The notes under the pieces: generated by a model
Database searches by the model: none
Told to the model about the DNA's origin: nothing
The model's input: the letters and a program-made list of their open reading frames with translations, nothing else
Assembly: GCA_002320485.1 (NCBI GenBank)
Contig: DCKW01000035.1
Location: 1-16,834 of the forward strand
DNA length: 16,834 nt
Direction of reading: 5' to 3'
From: Micavibrio sp. UBA1664
GTDB lineage: Bacteria; Pseudomonadota; Alphaproteobacteria; Micavibrionales; UBA1664
Shown: positions 6,470-13,508 of the stretch, piece after piece
Layout of the letters: the number at the start of each line of letters is the position of its first letter
Position numbering within the stretch: the stretch's first letter is position 1
Made by a program: the position numbers and the translations under genes

Positions 6470-8542
6470 ATGGCTGAGCAGCAACTTTTAATGGCGGAGA
6501 CAAAACAATCCCGTAAAACATTCGGGACCCGCAAAAATAAAGATCAAATGCGCCTTGTCGCCCTTCAGAGCGGTGAATTGCGTTACATTAATGATTCATT
6601 CGCAAAAACCCTTAATTTGACACCTGATGACCTTATCGGAAGAAATATTCTGGATATCGTGCTTTTTGAAAATCCTGATCATGTTCAAGCGGCAAATAGC
6701 ACCATTTTAGGTGAGGACGTGTTAAACGGCCTCAAATCAGGCGCACATATTCTTTTGCTGGGCCGTTATCAAAAGCCGTATAACTTTTATTTTGATTGGG
6801 TGCATGGACAGGATAATAAAAAATACCTGATTGCCAGCTCTATCCGTGAAGACAAACCGGAAGAATGGACACATTTTGATATTAGCGGCCATGTCCCGAC
6901 AATCCCGGCCGTTACGCCGAACAAAGGCAAAAAAACTTCGTCCCCTGTGCATCATTTAAAATCTGTCAGAGGGTCAAAAGGTGATCGACCGTTTTTAAAA
7001 GCGATGAATGATCAATCTGCAAAGGCAAAAAAGGCCGGTTCTGCGCTTATAGAGGGGGCTGATAATGCGGTATTTGCCTCTATGAATAATGATTTTATGT
7101 GCGTGATAGACGCGGATGGAACAATAAAACGTTTTAACGATAATTTTAAAACAGCGATCAAATCGTGCTACCGCGGCAATATTCTTGAAAGTATAGCGGA
7201 TGACGACAAAGCGGCAGTTCGCCAATTCTTACAATCTTTGTCTAAGGAGGATAATGAGGATATAACGCAGGATTTATTATCTATGGAGTTTGAGGCCCGC
7301 ATGAAAACGGCGAAAAAGTCTGTTTTATGGATGCAATGGAAAATCCATGGACAGGGCGACGAGCTCTACTGCCTCGGCCATGATATTACCGCGATCAAAA
7401 TAAACGAGGATATGCTAAAGCGGCACGAGCGAGAGCTCTCGGAAGCGCAAGCGCTGGCCCATATGGGACACTGGCGTTGGGTTGTGGGGTCAAACAATCT
7501 GGAATGGTCCGAACAGATTTACAAAATTTTCGGTGTTGAGCCAGAGACATTTTCCCCCACTCTTGATAATGCAAATTTGTTATTACACCGTCGTGATATC
7601 GGGCATATGAACCAGGCCTTTCAACGGGCCATTATCGAACAGAATGCTTATGATCTGGAATTTCGCGTTCTACGCGAAAACGGAACGGTCGCCTATGTCC
7701 GGTGCGAGGGGCGATGCGAATTGGATGAGGACGGTGATGTGGTTGCCTTGTACGGCGTAATGCAGGATATTACCGAACAAACCGAATATGCGATGGAATT
7801 ACGCAAGGCGAAGGATGCGGCGGAACAGGCCTATGCCTCAAAATCTCGGTTTCTGGCGAATATGAGCCACGAACTCCGCACGCCGCTCAATGCCATTATC
7901 GGCTTTTCCGACATGCTGGAACGTCAAATGCTGGGGCCTATGGGTACGGATAAATATGTCGAGTATGCCGGAAATATTAAAAGCAGCGGCGAACATCTCC
8001 TTGATCTGATTACCGATATTCTCGACATGTCCAAAATCGAGGCGGGTAAGTATGATCTTGATTTGGAAGAGATAGGGCTGGGCAATATTGTTGGTACAGC
8101 CATGCGCATGATCGAATCGCGCGCGGGCGAGGGCTTGATCAAGTTGAATAATACGATCACCGCTGACGGACCGGATATTATTGCCGACCGGCGTGCGGTA
8201 ATGCAGATCATGCTCAATATTCTCTCCAATGCCGTGAAATTTACGGAACCGGGGGGCGAGATTACAACCTCACTAGAGGAATTTGACAATCATGTCACGA
8301 TCAAGGTAACGGATACGGGCGTCGGGATTCCGGCAAACAAATTATCGGCTGTTCTTCTGCCGTTTGAACAGGTTTCCACGGCTTTTACCCGCAATCACGA
8401 GGGGTCGGGCCTAGGCCTAGCGATTACAAAAGAACTGGCCGAATTACATGGCGGCATGATTTCTTTAGAATCAAAAGAGGGCGAAGGAACAACAGCCCAT
8501 ATCCGCCTGCCGCGCGATGCACGCCAGAAACAAAAGAAATAA
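6470..8542 (+). CDS. Soluble multi-PAS sensor histidine kinase
   Basis: The product is 690 aa from the ATG at 6470. That start is preferred over an in-frame TTG at 6440 because AAGGGAGAAGGA lies just before it. No membrane helix is apparent, so it is cytoplasmic. PAS-like regions are visible near residues 25-120 (ELRYINDSFAKTLNLTPDDLIGR), about 205-305 (FMCVIDADGTIKRFNDNF) and about 325-430 (MGHWRWVVGSNNLEWSEQIYKIFG..LEFRVLRENG). The last is PAS_3-like and leads through a helical linker to the H box SHELRTPLNAIIGF (phospho-acceptor His467). The ATPase domain has the N box NILSNAVKFT (Asn583), G1 DTGVGIP and G2 GSGLGLAI. No receiver domain and no adjacent response regulator is present. The signal is unknown; the PAS domains could bind a cofactor or respond to redox state. 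Confidence 0.92.
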   Translation: MAEQQLLMAETKQSRKTFGTRKNKDQMRLVALQSGELRYINDSFAKTLNLTPDDLIGRNILDIVLFENPDHVQAANSTILGEDVLNGLKSGAHILLLGRYQKPYNFYFDWVHGQDNKKYLIASSIREDKPEEWTHFDISGHVPTIPAVTPNKGKKTSSPVHHLKSVRGSKGDRPFLKAMNDQSAKAKKAGSALIEGADNAVFASMNNDFMCVIDADGTIKRFNDNFKTAIKSCYRGNILESIADDDKAAVRQFLQSLSKEDNEDITQDLLSMEFEARMKTAKKSVLWMQWKIHGQGDELYCLGHDITAIKINEDMLKRHERELSEAQALAHMGHWRWVVGSNNLEWSEQIYKIFGVEPETFSPTLDNANLLLHRRDIGHMNQAFQRAIIEQNAYDLEFRVLRENGTVAYVRCEGRCELDEDGDVVALYGVMQDITEQTEYAMELRKAKDAAEQAYASKSRFLANMSHELRTPLNAIIGFSDMLERQMLGPMGTDKYVEYAGNIKSSGEHLLDLITDILDMSKIEAGKYDLDLEEIGLGNIVGTAMRMIESRAGEGLIKLNNTITADGPDIIADRRAVMQIMLNILSNAVKFTEPGGEITTSLEEFDNHVTIKVTDTGVGIPANKLSAVLLPFEQVSTAFTRNHEGSGLGLAITKELAELHGGMISLESKEGEGTTAHIRLPRDARQKQKK

Positions 8543-8544
8543 GA

Positions 8545-9204
8545 ATGAATATTGAACTTTTTCAAAAAGAATTACGCGATAAACTTACTTTAATAGATCA
8601 GGCAAGTGGTTCTATTTTTTATAGCTCTTATGAAACTATTAAACCATCAGATGTATATTTAATGGGATTTAATCCGGGCGGAGATCCAAATAACATTAAT
8701 GAAACCGTTGGTCAGTCTATTGCAAATTTCCCTTTAAATAAGGAAAATCCTTATCTAGACGAAAAATGGGGACTTTATGATGCAGGCAAAGCTCCTCTGC
8801 AAAGAAGACTTCAATATATTTTTGACAATATTAATGTTTCTTTAAGGGAAACGCCCGCATCCAATCTGATTTTTACCCGTAGCGTTATGGCCTCTGATAT
8901 TACAGATTGGCATAGTATGGCAAATTTATGTTGGCCGGTGCACGAAAAGATACTTCATATCGTCCGCCCCAAAATTATTTTAACTTTTGGAAATGGTCCC
9001 GTTTCACCTTATGAATATATAAAAAGCAGATCAGATAATATAGGAGAAGAAACTATTCCTTCAGGGCATGGCACGTGGGTTTGTAGAAAATTTACAGTCC
9101 CGCAAAAATATACCGTAATCGGCCTTCCTCACCTTAGTCGTTATAATATAATAGGAAAGGAAAACGTTATTGAATGGATAAAAGAGGCAATGCAGAGCGA
9201 TTGA
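8545..9204 (+). CDS. Uracil-DNA glycosylase superfamily-like protein, AT-rich
   Basis: The 219 aa product begins two bases after the kinase stop, with only a weak purine-rich site ahead of it. Its motif order resembles the uracil-DNA glycosylase superfamily: VYLMGFNPGGDP (residues 38-48, in the motif A position), NLIFTRS (107-113), KIILTFGNG (143-151) and GLPHLSRY (193-200), which carries the His in the position of the HPS motif. No [4Fe-4S] cysteine set is visible. Base composition is markedly more AT-rich than the kinase before it and the ribosomal genes after it, which suggests separate acquisition. The activity is unproven: it could be a true DNA glycosylase, a divergent family member or a non-catalytic relative. 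Confidence 0.6.
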   Translation: MNIELFQKELRDKLTLIDQASGSIFYSSYETIKPSDVYLMGFNPGGDPNNINETVGQSIANFPLNKENPYLDEKWGLYDAGKAPLQRRLQYIFDNINVSLRETPASNLIFTRSVMASDITDWHSMANLCWPVHEKILHIVRPKIILTFGNGPVSPYEYIKSRSDNIGEETIPSGHGTWVCRKFTVPQKYTVIGLPHLSRYNIIGKENVIEWIKEAMQSD

Positions 9205-9212
9205 AATAACCC

Positions 9213-9242
9213 TTGCAATTAAACACAATTTGCGTTTATAAC
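9213..9242 (+). promoter_or_regulatory. Candidate promoter of the rpsF-rpsR-rplI operon
   Basis: TTGCAA (9213-9218) is followed after 18 bases by TATAAC (9237-9242), close to sigma-70 consensus. It lies about 95 bases before rpsF, leaving room for the folded leader. Confidence 0.45.
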
Positions 9243-9280
9243 AGGCGCGTGCGTAAGATATTGAAGCGCATATATATTAA

Positions 9281-9328
9281 CCTTCCTGATGCATCGCATT
9301 GAAACGCATCAGGTTTAAACCGAAAGGA
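9281..9328 (+). promoter_or_regulatory. Candidate S6:S18-binding leader element of rpsF
   Basis: A perfect 8 bp stem, CCTGATGC (9285-9292) with GCATCAGG (9306-9313), encloses a 13-base loop. Directly outside it CCTT (9281-9284) can pair with AAGG (9324-9327), which is the rpsF Shine-Dalgarno. The one-sided bulge between the stems (9314-9323) contains CCG at 9320-9322. A CCG in a 3' bulge between two stems is the known signature of the autoregulatory rpsF leader bound by the S6:S18 complex. The fold was built by eye, so the match is an inference. Confidence 0.5.
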
Positions 9329-9334
9329 CATGCA

Positions 9335-9673
9335 ATGCCATTATACGAAACCGTGCTGATCGCACGGCAGGATATGACACCTGCACAAGTTGACGAACTT
9401 GCCACATCCATCGAGAAAATTATCACGGATGGTGAAGGTAAAGTTCAAAAGACCGACAACTGGGGCCTACGCTCTCTGGCCTACAGAATTAACAAAAACA
9501 AAAAAGGCTATTACGTTTTGTTCAACATTGAGTGCCCTGCACCGACAATGTTGGAAGCCGAGCGTTTGATCCGTTTGAACGAAGACATCCTGCGTTACCA
9601 AACATTGCGCGTTGAGGAATTCATCGACGAAACAGCAGAGCGTAAAGAACGTCAAGAGAAGGAGGCCGCATAA
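9335..9673 (+). CDS. rpsF: 30S ribosomal protein bS6
   Basis: The 112 aa product MPLYETVLIARQDMTPAQVDEL.. is a normal bS6, a small-subunit platform protein that forms a pair with bS18. Recognisable parts are YETVLIARQD at the start, DNWGLRSLAYRINKNKKGYYVLFNIE in the middle and RLNEDILRYQTLRVEE near the end. An in-frame ATG at 9299 would add 12 residues, but AAAGGA at 9323-9328 and the family N-terminus point to the ATG at 9335. The stop overlaps the rpsR start as TAATG. Confidence 0.96.
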   Translation: MPLYETVLIARQDMTPAQVDELATSIEKIITDGEGKVQKTDNWGLRSLAYRINKNKKGYYVLFNIECPAPTMLEAERLIRLNEDILRYQTLRVEEFIDETAERKERQEKEAA

Positions 9674-9909
9674 TGGCTGATGCAAAACCATTTTTCCGTC
9701 GTAAAAAAACCTGTCCTTTTTCAGGCCCTAACGCCCCGAAAATCGACTGGAAAGACACAAAAACATTGTCACGCTACATTTCCGAGCGTGGAAAAATCAT
9801 GCCGTCACGGATTACTGCCGTTTCACCAAAGAAACAGCGCGAGTTGGCCCGTGCAATCAAACGTGCACGCTTTATGGCTTTATTGCCGTATGTTCGTGAC
9901 GACTCGTAA
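9673..9909 (+). CDS. rpsR: 30S ribosomal protein bS18
   Basis: This 78 aa basic protein has the conserved FFRRKKTCPFSG start, the IDWKDTKTLSRYISERGKIMPSRITAVSPKKQREL core and an RAIKRARFMALLPYV end. bS18 binds with bS6 to the 16S rRNA central domain. AAGGAGG sits just upstream, inside the end of rpsF, and the genes overlap by one base. The Cys in KKTCPF is common in bS18. Length and content are typical. Confidence 0.97.
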   Translation: MADAKPFFRRKKTCPFSGPNAPKIDWKDTKTLSRYISERGKIMPSRITAVSPKKQRELARAIKRARFMALLPYVRDDS

Positions 9910-9926
9910 GGAAAGGATAAGAAATT

Positions 9927-10502
9927 ATGCAAGTTATTCTATTGGAACGTGTTGAAAATCTGGGTGAACTGGGTCAGGAAGTTACAGTAAAGCCGGGTTT
10001 TGCCCGTAATTATCTGTTGCCTCAAGGAAAAGCCCTTCGCGCCACATCCGACAACATTGCCTATTTTGAAAAAGAGCGCAAATCGATCGAGGCCGCTAAC
10101 GCGAAACGCCGTGATGCCGCTGCTGCTGATGCGAAAAAGTTGGAAGGTCTGACAGTTGACCTGATCCGTCAGGCATCCGAAAGCGGACAACTTTACGGTT
10201 CTGTTGCCGCCCGCGATGTTGCTGAGGCCATTCGCGAAACTGCGGACATCACTGTTCGTCGCGGTCAGGTTGATTTGAACCTGAACTTAAAAACATTGGG
10301 TATGTTCACTGTGCCGGTTGTTTTGCACCCTGAGGTGAAGGTGGATGTTCAGGTTAACATCGCCCGTACTGCGGACGAAGCCGACATTCAGCGCAAAACA
10401 GGAAAGGCTTTGATTGCTGCCGAAGACGAGACACTTGACGACGTGATTGCGGACGCCGAAGAAGAAATATCCGAGGACGATACAAATACAGAAGCCGCTT
10501 AA
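9927..10502 (+). CDS. rplI: 50S ribosomal protein bL9 with acidic C-terminal tail
   Basis: The 191 aa product starts MQVILLERVENLGELGQEVTVKPGFARNYLLP, the diagnostic L9 N-terminal domain. A charged connecting helix and the C-terminal RNA-binding domain (ESGQLYGSVAARDVAEAI..) follow. About 35 residues beyond the usual roughly 150 aa form an acidic tail (DETLDDVIADAEEEISEDD), an extension commonly seen in Alphaproteobacteria. L9 binds 23S rRNA near the L1 stalk and helps maintain reading frame. AAGGAAAGGATAAG precedes the start. It is the last gene of the operon and ends shortly before a strong terminator. Confidence 0.97.
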   Translation: MQVILLERVENLGELGQEVTVKPGFARNYLLPQGKALRATSDNIAYFEKERKSIEAANAKRRDAAAADAKKLEGLTVDLIRQASESGQLYGSVAARDVAEAIRETADITVRRGQVDLNLNLKTLGMFTVPVVLHPEVKVDVQVNIARTADEADIQRKTGKALIAAEDETLDDVIADAEEEISEDDTNTEAA

Positions 10503-10527
10503 ATAAAGGCTTACATATATTATACAA

Positions 10528-10551
10528 AAAACCCCGCATTTGCGGGGTTTT
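10528..10551. terminator. Bidirectional intrinsic terminator between rplI and dps
   Basis: AAAACCCCGCA (10528-10538) pairs with TGCGGGGTTTT (10541-10551). T runs follow the GC stem in both directions: GGGGTTTT on the + strand and six T on the - strand. It therefore should end rplI transcripts and the convergent dps transcripts. Confidence 0.9.
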
Positions 10552-10574
10552 GCTTTATTGATATAACTAAAAAA

Positions 10575-11036
10575 TTATTTTGAGGTCGCAGTCAACATCC
10601 ATGCGGCCTTGTCGTGGAATTGCTGGCGTGCAATCAACATATCTGTTGTGCCTTCATCGCCAACCTCCGAGCATTTTTCAATGGCATCGGCCAGATGCTT
10701 TGAAATTTCTTTATGATCTTTTGCCAGATCCTTTGCCATGTCCATCCCGCCGATCACTTTTTTGGCATCTTTCATATCAGACGGCTTCATTAATTCGGCG
10801 GGATTCATCGGCGCATAGGCACCAAGCGCACGAATACGCTCGGCAATAACGTCAATGGCCTCCCACATTTCCCGATATTGTTCCTCAAACATCTCATGAA
10901 GCGAATGAAATTGCGGGCCTTCAACATTCCAGTGATAGGCATGGGTTTTAAAATAAACGGTAAATGTGTCGGCCAAAACATGTTCCAGCACTTCCACAAC
11001 CTGTTTTTGATGATTTTTTTGTAAATAGTCAGTCAT
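10575..11036 (-). CDS. dps: Dps-family ferritin-like DNA-protection protein
   Basis: The 153 aa product has the Dps signature HWNVEGPQFHSLHEMFEEQY..AIDVIAERI. The ferroxidase ligands expected by comparison with Escherichia coli Dps (His51, His63, Asp78, Glu82) map to His35, His47, Asp62 and Glu66, with the same 12, 15 and 4 residue spacing. Dps forms a dodecamer that oxidises ferrous iron with hydrogen peroxide and stores it, protecting DNA. AAGGAAG precedes the ATG. It follows two small genes on the same strand after a 37-base gap, so it may share their transcript or have its own promoter; no convincing stress-type promoter was seen directly upstream. The N-terminal DNA-binding Lys-rich tail is short. 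Confidence 0.93.
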   Translation of the reverse strand: MTDYLQKNHQKQVVEVLEHVLADTFTVYFKTHAYHWNVEGPQFHSLHEMFEEQYREMWEAIDVIAERIRALGAYAPMNPAELMKPSDMKDAKKVIGGMDMAKDLAKDHKEISKHLADAIEKCSEVGDEGTTDMLIARQQFHDKAAWMLTATSK

Positions 11037-11073
11037 TTAATCTTCCTTTCGTATCTCAAAGAAAAACATAGGA

Positions 11074-11379
11074 TTATTTGTCGTCACTTCCACCCTGTGT
11101 CGGTGGCTTGGGTGAACGGTTTTGCAAATTCGGGCCTTTTGATTTCATAGAATTACCCCCAATTCCCATTTTCGGAACTGATAGGGTGGGTGCGGGTTTG
11201 GGGGCATTTTGCAATTCCTGTGATAGCTCACGCTGTAATTGCGGTGCGAGTTTCAAACTAACAGGCGATACGCCGCGAAGTGTGCCGTTACTTTCATTTT
11301 CCGCGCCCAGATTTTCCCGGTGTAATGGCTGCCCCATTACCGCGGTTTTTAAACATTGTTCTGCTTCTTGAATGCTCAT
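11074..11379 (-). CDS. Small unknown protein, Pro/Gln/Ser-rich, probably disordered
   Basis: The 101 aa reading frame begins with an ATG at 11379, two bases after the stop of the preceding gene; a GTG at 11388 would add three residues and overlap that gene. Only the first 20 residues (MSIQEAEQCLKTAVMGQPL) look helical. The rest is rich in Pro, Gln, Asn, Ser and Gly (APKPAPTLSVPKMGIGG, RSPKPPTQGGSDD), as in disordered or export-related proteins. No known domain is recognised. The tight spacing to its neighbour and the shared strand with dps argue for a real gene. Two + strand frames cover the same bases but overlap each other, and are judged less likely. Confidence 0.5.
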   Translation of the reverse strand: MSIQEAEQCLKTAVMGQPLHRENLGAENESNGTLRGVSPVSLKLAPQLQRELSQELQNAPKPAPTLSVPKMGIGGNSMKSKGPNLQNRSPKPPTQGGSDDK

Positions 11380-11381
11380 AC

Positions 11382-11684
11382 TTACCACTCACCTACGTTT
11401 TGAGATTTAAAATCATTAAGATGCATAAGCGGAATGCGGAAAGCCTCATGAATATGAACCTTATCCGTTCCAATGATAAACAAACTGTCTTTTTGTGTCA
11501 GGTAGGAAATAAAATCGTGCGAAACAGGAATATTCAGATCCATACTCTCCATGGTTTCGCCGAATTCGAGGGACATTTCCTGTGTCTCATGATCGAAAAT
11601 TGCGGCCGTTACAGGGCTTTTAAATCTGCCGGTAGAAACCAGACACACATCACCGTTTTTGCTTATCAGTAAATCTATATCCAT
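11382..11684 (-). CDS. Small unknown acidic protein (100 aa)
   Basis: The product begins MDIDLLISKNGDVCLVSTG and alternates short beta-like strands (VTAAIFDHETQEMSLEF, DSLFIIGTDKVHIHEAF) with polar turns, so a compact beta-rich domain is plausible. No family is recognised, and there is no signal peptide or membrane segment. It lies 45 bases downstream of the formyltransferase gene and is followed after two bases by the next small gene. No Shine-Dalgarno is visible. A 7 bp inverted repeat (11688-11694 with 11704-11710) sits just before the start codon and could affect initiation. Confidence 0.5.
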   Translation of the reverse strand: MDIDLLISKNGDVCLVSTGRFKSPVTAAIFDHETQEMSLEFGETMESMDLNIPVSHDFISYLTQKDSLFIIGTDKVHIHEAFRIPLMHLNDFKSQNVGEW

Positions 11685-11687
11685 AGG

Positions 11688-11710
11688 TCTTATGATAATA
11701 CAGCATAAGA
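11688..11710 (-). repeat. Inverted repeat just before the 100 aa gene
   Basis: On the + strand TCTTATG (11688-11694) and CATAAGA (11704-11710) form a perfect 7 bp dyad with a 9-base loop. It ends 4 bases before the ATG of the - strand gene at 11684. There is no T run, so it is not a normal terminator; it may be an operator or an mRNA hairpin near the start codon. Confidence 0.5.
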
Positions 11711-11729
11711 ATAAAGAAAGGATAAAGTT

Positions 11730-12677
11730 TTATGCGGCCTTTTGAATATCTTTGATAGGAACATAAGTTTCGCGTTCCATTTCGATTAACGTTTCAAAAC
11801 GGGCGATCTTGTTGATCAAAAAAACTTTGAAATCTTGTGCAGCGGCGTTTAATTTATGCTCAGGGGCATATGCCAGATCACAATAATATTGGACCATGGT
11901 TTTTGCCGATAATGGTTTTAAGGCACCGGTGGCAAGCCACATATCAATTTCGGTGTTAGTCGGATAGGTAAAATAACGGCCGTCTGACGGTTGTTTTTCC
12001 AATTGTTTGGTTTTACCGTTTATGTGCGCACAAGCGTAATTCAGCCATCCCTCCGCCAATGCGGGAATTGTGTGAGTGAATAATTGCAGCATATTAAGGG
12101 TGCTGTCATTCGGTACTGTTATTTCCTTTATAATGTCACCTGTATCAATACCTTCTTCGACCACATGTAAATTCCATCCTACTTTTGTATCGGACTCAAC
12201 CATACCGCGTAACATGCAAAACAGACCACGATAGTGAGGTAAAAGACCAGGATGAGAATTGCCGAAAAATCCTTTTTCTTTAATTGCATCGATTAAAGGT
12301 TTTTTGAAAATCTGGAAACAGCGAATGGAAAAAGCCCCAATAAAATCCAGATTTCTTACAGTTTCTACGAAATCGGGGGCATTCACTTTTGCAGCCTCAA
12401 CAACTGTTAAATTATAACGTTCGCTTAATTGATCTATATTAAATAATTGAAACACAGGGCTAGGATTTTCCTGCATGTAGGGGAAAACATGATCGTTTAA
12501 TAAAGTATGTTCATAAAAGGCATAACGCTTCATTTCCGGATGATCCCAATGATGGGTCCCGTTTTGAACACGTACTATAACAGGATTAATATTGTTTGCC
12601 TTCGCTTCAGGAATAAAGGCTGTGAGAAATTGACAGGCAACTAAATCATCGCCGGCAAAAATTAGGATGTTTTTCAT
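11730..12677 (-). CDS. Formyltransferase-family enzyme (formyl_trans_N)
   Basis: The 315 aa protein has a nucleotide-binding-like start (MKNILIFAGDDLVACQF) and the formyltransferase catalytic core GNSHPGLLPHYRG. It carries Asn140 and His142, followed by HVVEEGIDTGDI with the likely catalytic Asp178. This Asn-His-Asp set is shared by methionyl-tRNA and GAR formyltransferases and by sugar N-formyltransferases that use 10-formyltetrahydrofolate. The C-terminal part (residues 195-315) is unlike the OB-fold of Fmt, and the protein is not a plain fmt. Its segment DGRYFTYPTNTEIDMW resembles the tail of other formyltransferase-family proteins. The start overlaps the regulator stop as ATGA (12674-12677). 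The acceptor substrate cannot be told from sequence. Confidence 0.78.
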   Translation of the reverse strand: MKNILIFAGDDLVACQFLTAFIPEAKANNINPVIVRVQNGTHHWDHPEMKRYAFYEHTLLNDHVFPYMQENPSPVFQLFNIDQLSERYNLTVVEAAKVNAPDFVETVRNLDFIGAFSIRCFQIFKKPLIDAIKEKGFFGNSHPGLLPHYRGLFCMLRGMVESDTKVGWNLHVVEEGIDTGDIIKEITVPNDSTLNMLQLFTHTIPALAEGWLNYACAHINGKTKQLEKQPSDGRYFTYPTNTEIDMWLATGALKPLSAKTMVQYYCDLAYAPEHKLNAAAQDFKVFLINKIARFETLIEMERETYVPIKDIQKAA

Positions 12678-13342
12678 CGTACTCTTCTTTGCTGTTGAGG
12701 GGGGATAATGGTTTTATAGTCCCATGCAATATCAAATAAGACACAAAATGCACGGGTAAAATCTTTATGTTCGACCACAAAAATATTCAGGGATTCTTTT
12801 TCAAAATTTAAAAATCCTAGTTTGTCACCATAGGCGTAAAAGGCTTTATCGAGAAACAAATCTTTTGATAACCAGCGATATTCGCCGAAACTGCCGGCTA
12901 TGAACAGATCATCGTCTTCCTGTGAGATGGCGTGAAATTCAATTTTATCGCCTAGAGACGCCATACGCTTCGCATGCTCTTCATACCATTCCTGACCAAG
13001 CCATTTATACCAGTTGGATGGACGGGCATTATAAAGGCAAATACGGCCGCCTGTTTCACTACAAGTATTATAAACGTCCCACATGAAATCGCGAAATCCC
13101 TCGACGCCATGATAGTGGCGAATAGAATAACTTTTTTCCTGTACGCCGCGATGGGTGAATTCAACGCCATGCCTGTCAAATATGCCAATAACGCTTTGCT
13201 GGACATCATATTTAACGCTGTGCAGCTCTTTTTCCATACGAATAATGGTGGGCTTTGATATCCCTGCCTTGTCTGCCAAGTCAGCCTGTGACCATCCTAT
13301 AAGCTGACGAGCCGCAGCTATTTGTTTCCCATTTGTTAACAT
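12674..13342 (-). CDS. XRE-type regulator fused to a TrmB/PLD-like C-terminal domain
   Basis: From the ATG at 13342 the product is 222 aa; a TTG two codons upstream is less likely. Residues 5-62 are an XRE helix-turn-helix (QIAAARQLIGWSQADLADKAGISKPTIIRME), followed by GIFDRHGVEF as in short alphaproteobacterial XRE proteins. Residues 80-210 form a second domain with ICLYNARPSNWYKWL, GEYRWLSKDLFLDKAFYAYGDKLGFL and IFVVEHKDFTRAFCVLFDIAWD. This pattern recalls the PLD-like effector domain of TrmB-type regulators, but without the catalytic HKD pair. The gene overlaps the formyltransferase start, so it probably regulates that operon in response to a ligand. No Shine-Dalgarno is visible and TATATAAG lies about 11 bases upstream, so the mRNA may be leaderless. 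Confidence 0.75.
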   Translation of the reverse strand: MLTNGKQIAAARQLIGWSQADLADKAGISKPTIIRMEKELHSVKYDVQQSVIGIFDRHGVEFTHRGVQEKSYSIRHYHGVEGFRDFMWDVYNTCSETGGRICLYNARPSNWYKWLGQEWYEEHAKRMASLGDKIEFHAISQEDDDLFIAGSFGEYRWLSKDLFLDKAFYAYGDKLGFLNFEKESLNIFVVEHKDFTRAFCVLFDIAWDYKTIIPPQQQRRVR

Positions 13343-13418
13343 AATCAAATACTTATATATGAATTGAGATGTTTTATTAATACTTTGTTAATAGTTTTGA
13401 TATAAAAAGTCAATATCC

Positions 13419-13440
13419 TTTTATTTTTTATTAAAATAAA
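13419..13440. repeat. AT-rich inverted repeat beside the 13443 promoter
   Basis: TTTATTTT (13420-13427) and AAAATAAA (13433-13440) form an 8 bp dyad around a 5-base centre, ending two bases before the -35 box at 13443. It could be an operator, for example for the divergent XRE regulator, or an UP element. Confidence 0.4.
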
Positions 13441-13442
13441 GA

Positions 13443-13472
13443 TTGACATACGGTTATGGAAAAGTATATAAC
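13443..13472 (+). promoter_or_regulatory. Strong sigma-70-like promoter for the 63-66 aa gene
   Basis: A perfect TTGACA (13443-13448) is followed after 18 bases by TATAAC (13467-13472), overlapping TATATA at 13465. AT-rich sequence lies upstream. Transcription should start near 13480, about 30-40 bases before the small gene. Confidence 0.7.
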
Positions 13473-13508
13473 AGATGATCATTGGAATAGACCTAGGAAC
13501 CATAGAAG

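Noticed and set aside
6421..6477. 18-codon frame (MTKYSTLVAKGEGKNTHG) just before the kinase
   Set aside because: It overlaps the kinase start and has no ribosome site; no repeated codons suggest a leader peptide.
7924..8289. 121 aa open frame on the - strand inside the histidine kinase
   Set aside because: It lies opposite the conserved dimerisation and N-box region and has the Ser/Ile-rich look of a shadow.
9680..9955. 91 aa frame on the + strand overlapping rpsR
   Set aside because: rpsR in the other frame is unmistakable.
11078..11672. Two + strand frames opposite the small genes (11078-11371 and 11280-11672)
   Set aside because: They overlap each other in different frames, are Cys/His-rich, and lack ribosome sites, while the - strand pair is tightly arranged with the operon.
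12974..13258. 94 aa + strand frame inside the XRE regulator gene
   Set aside because: The regulator has a clear helix-turn-helix on the other strand; this frame shows no domain.
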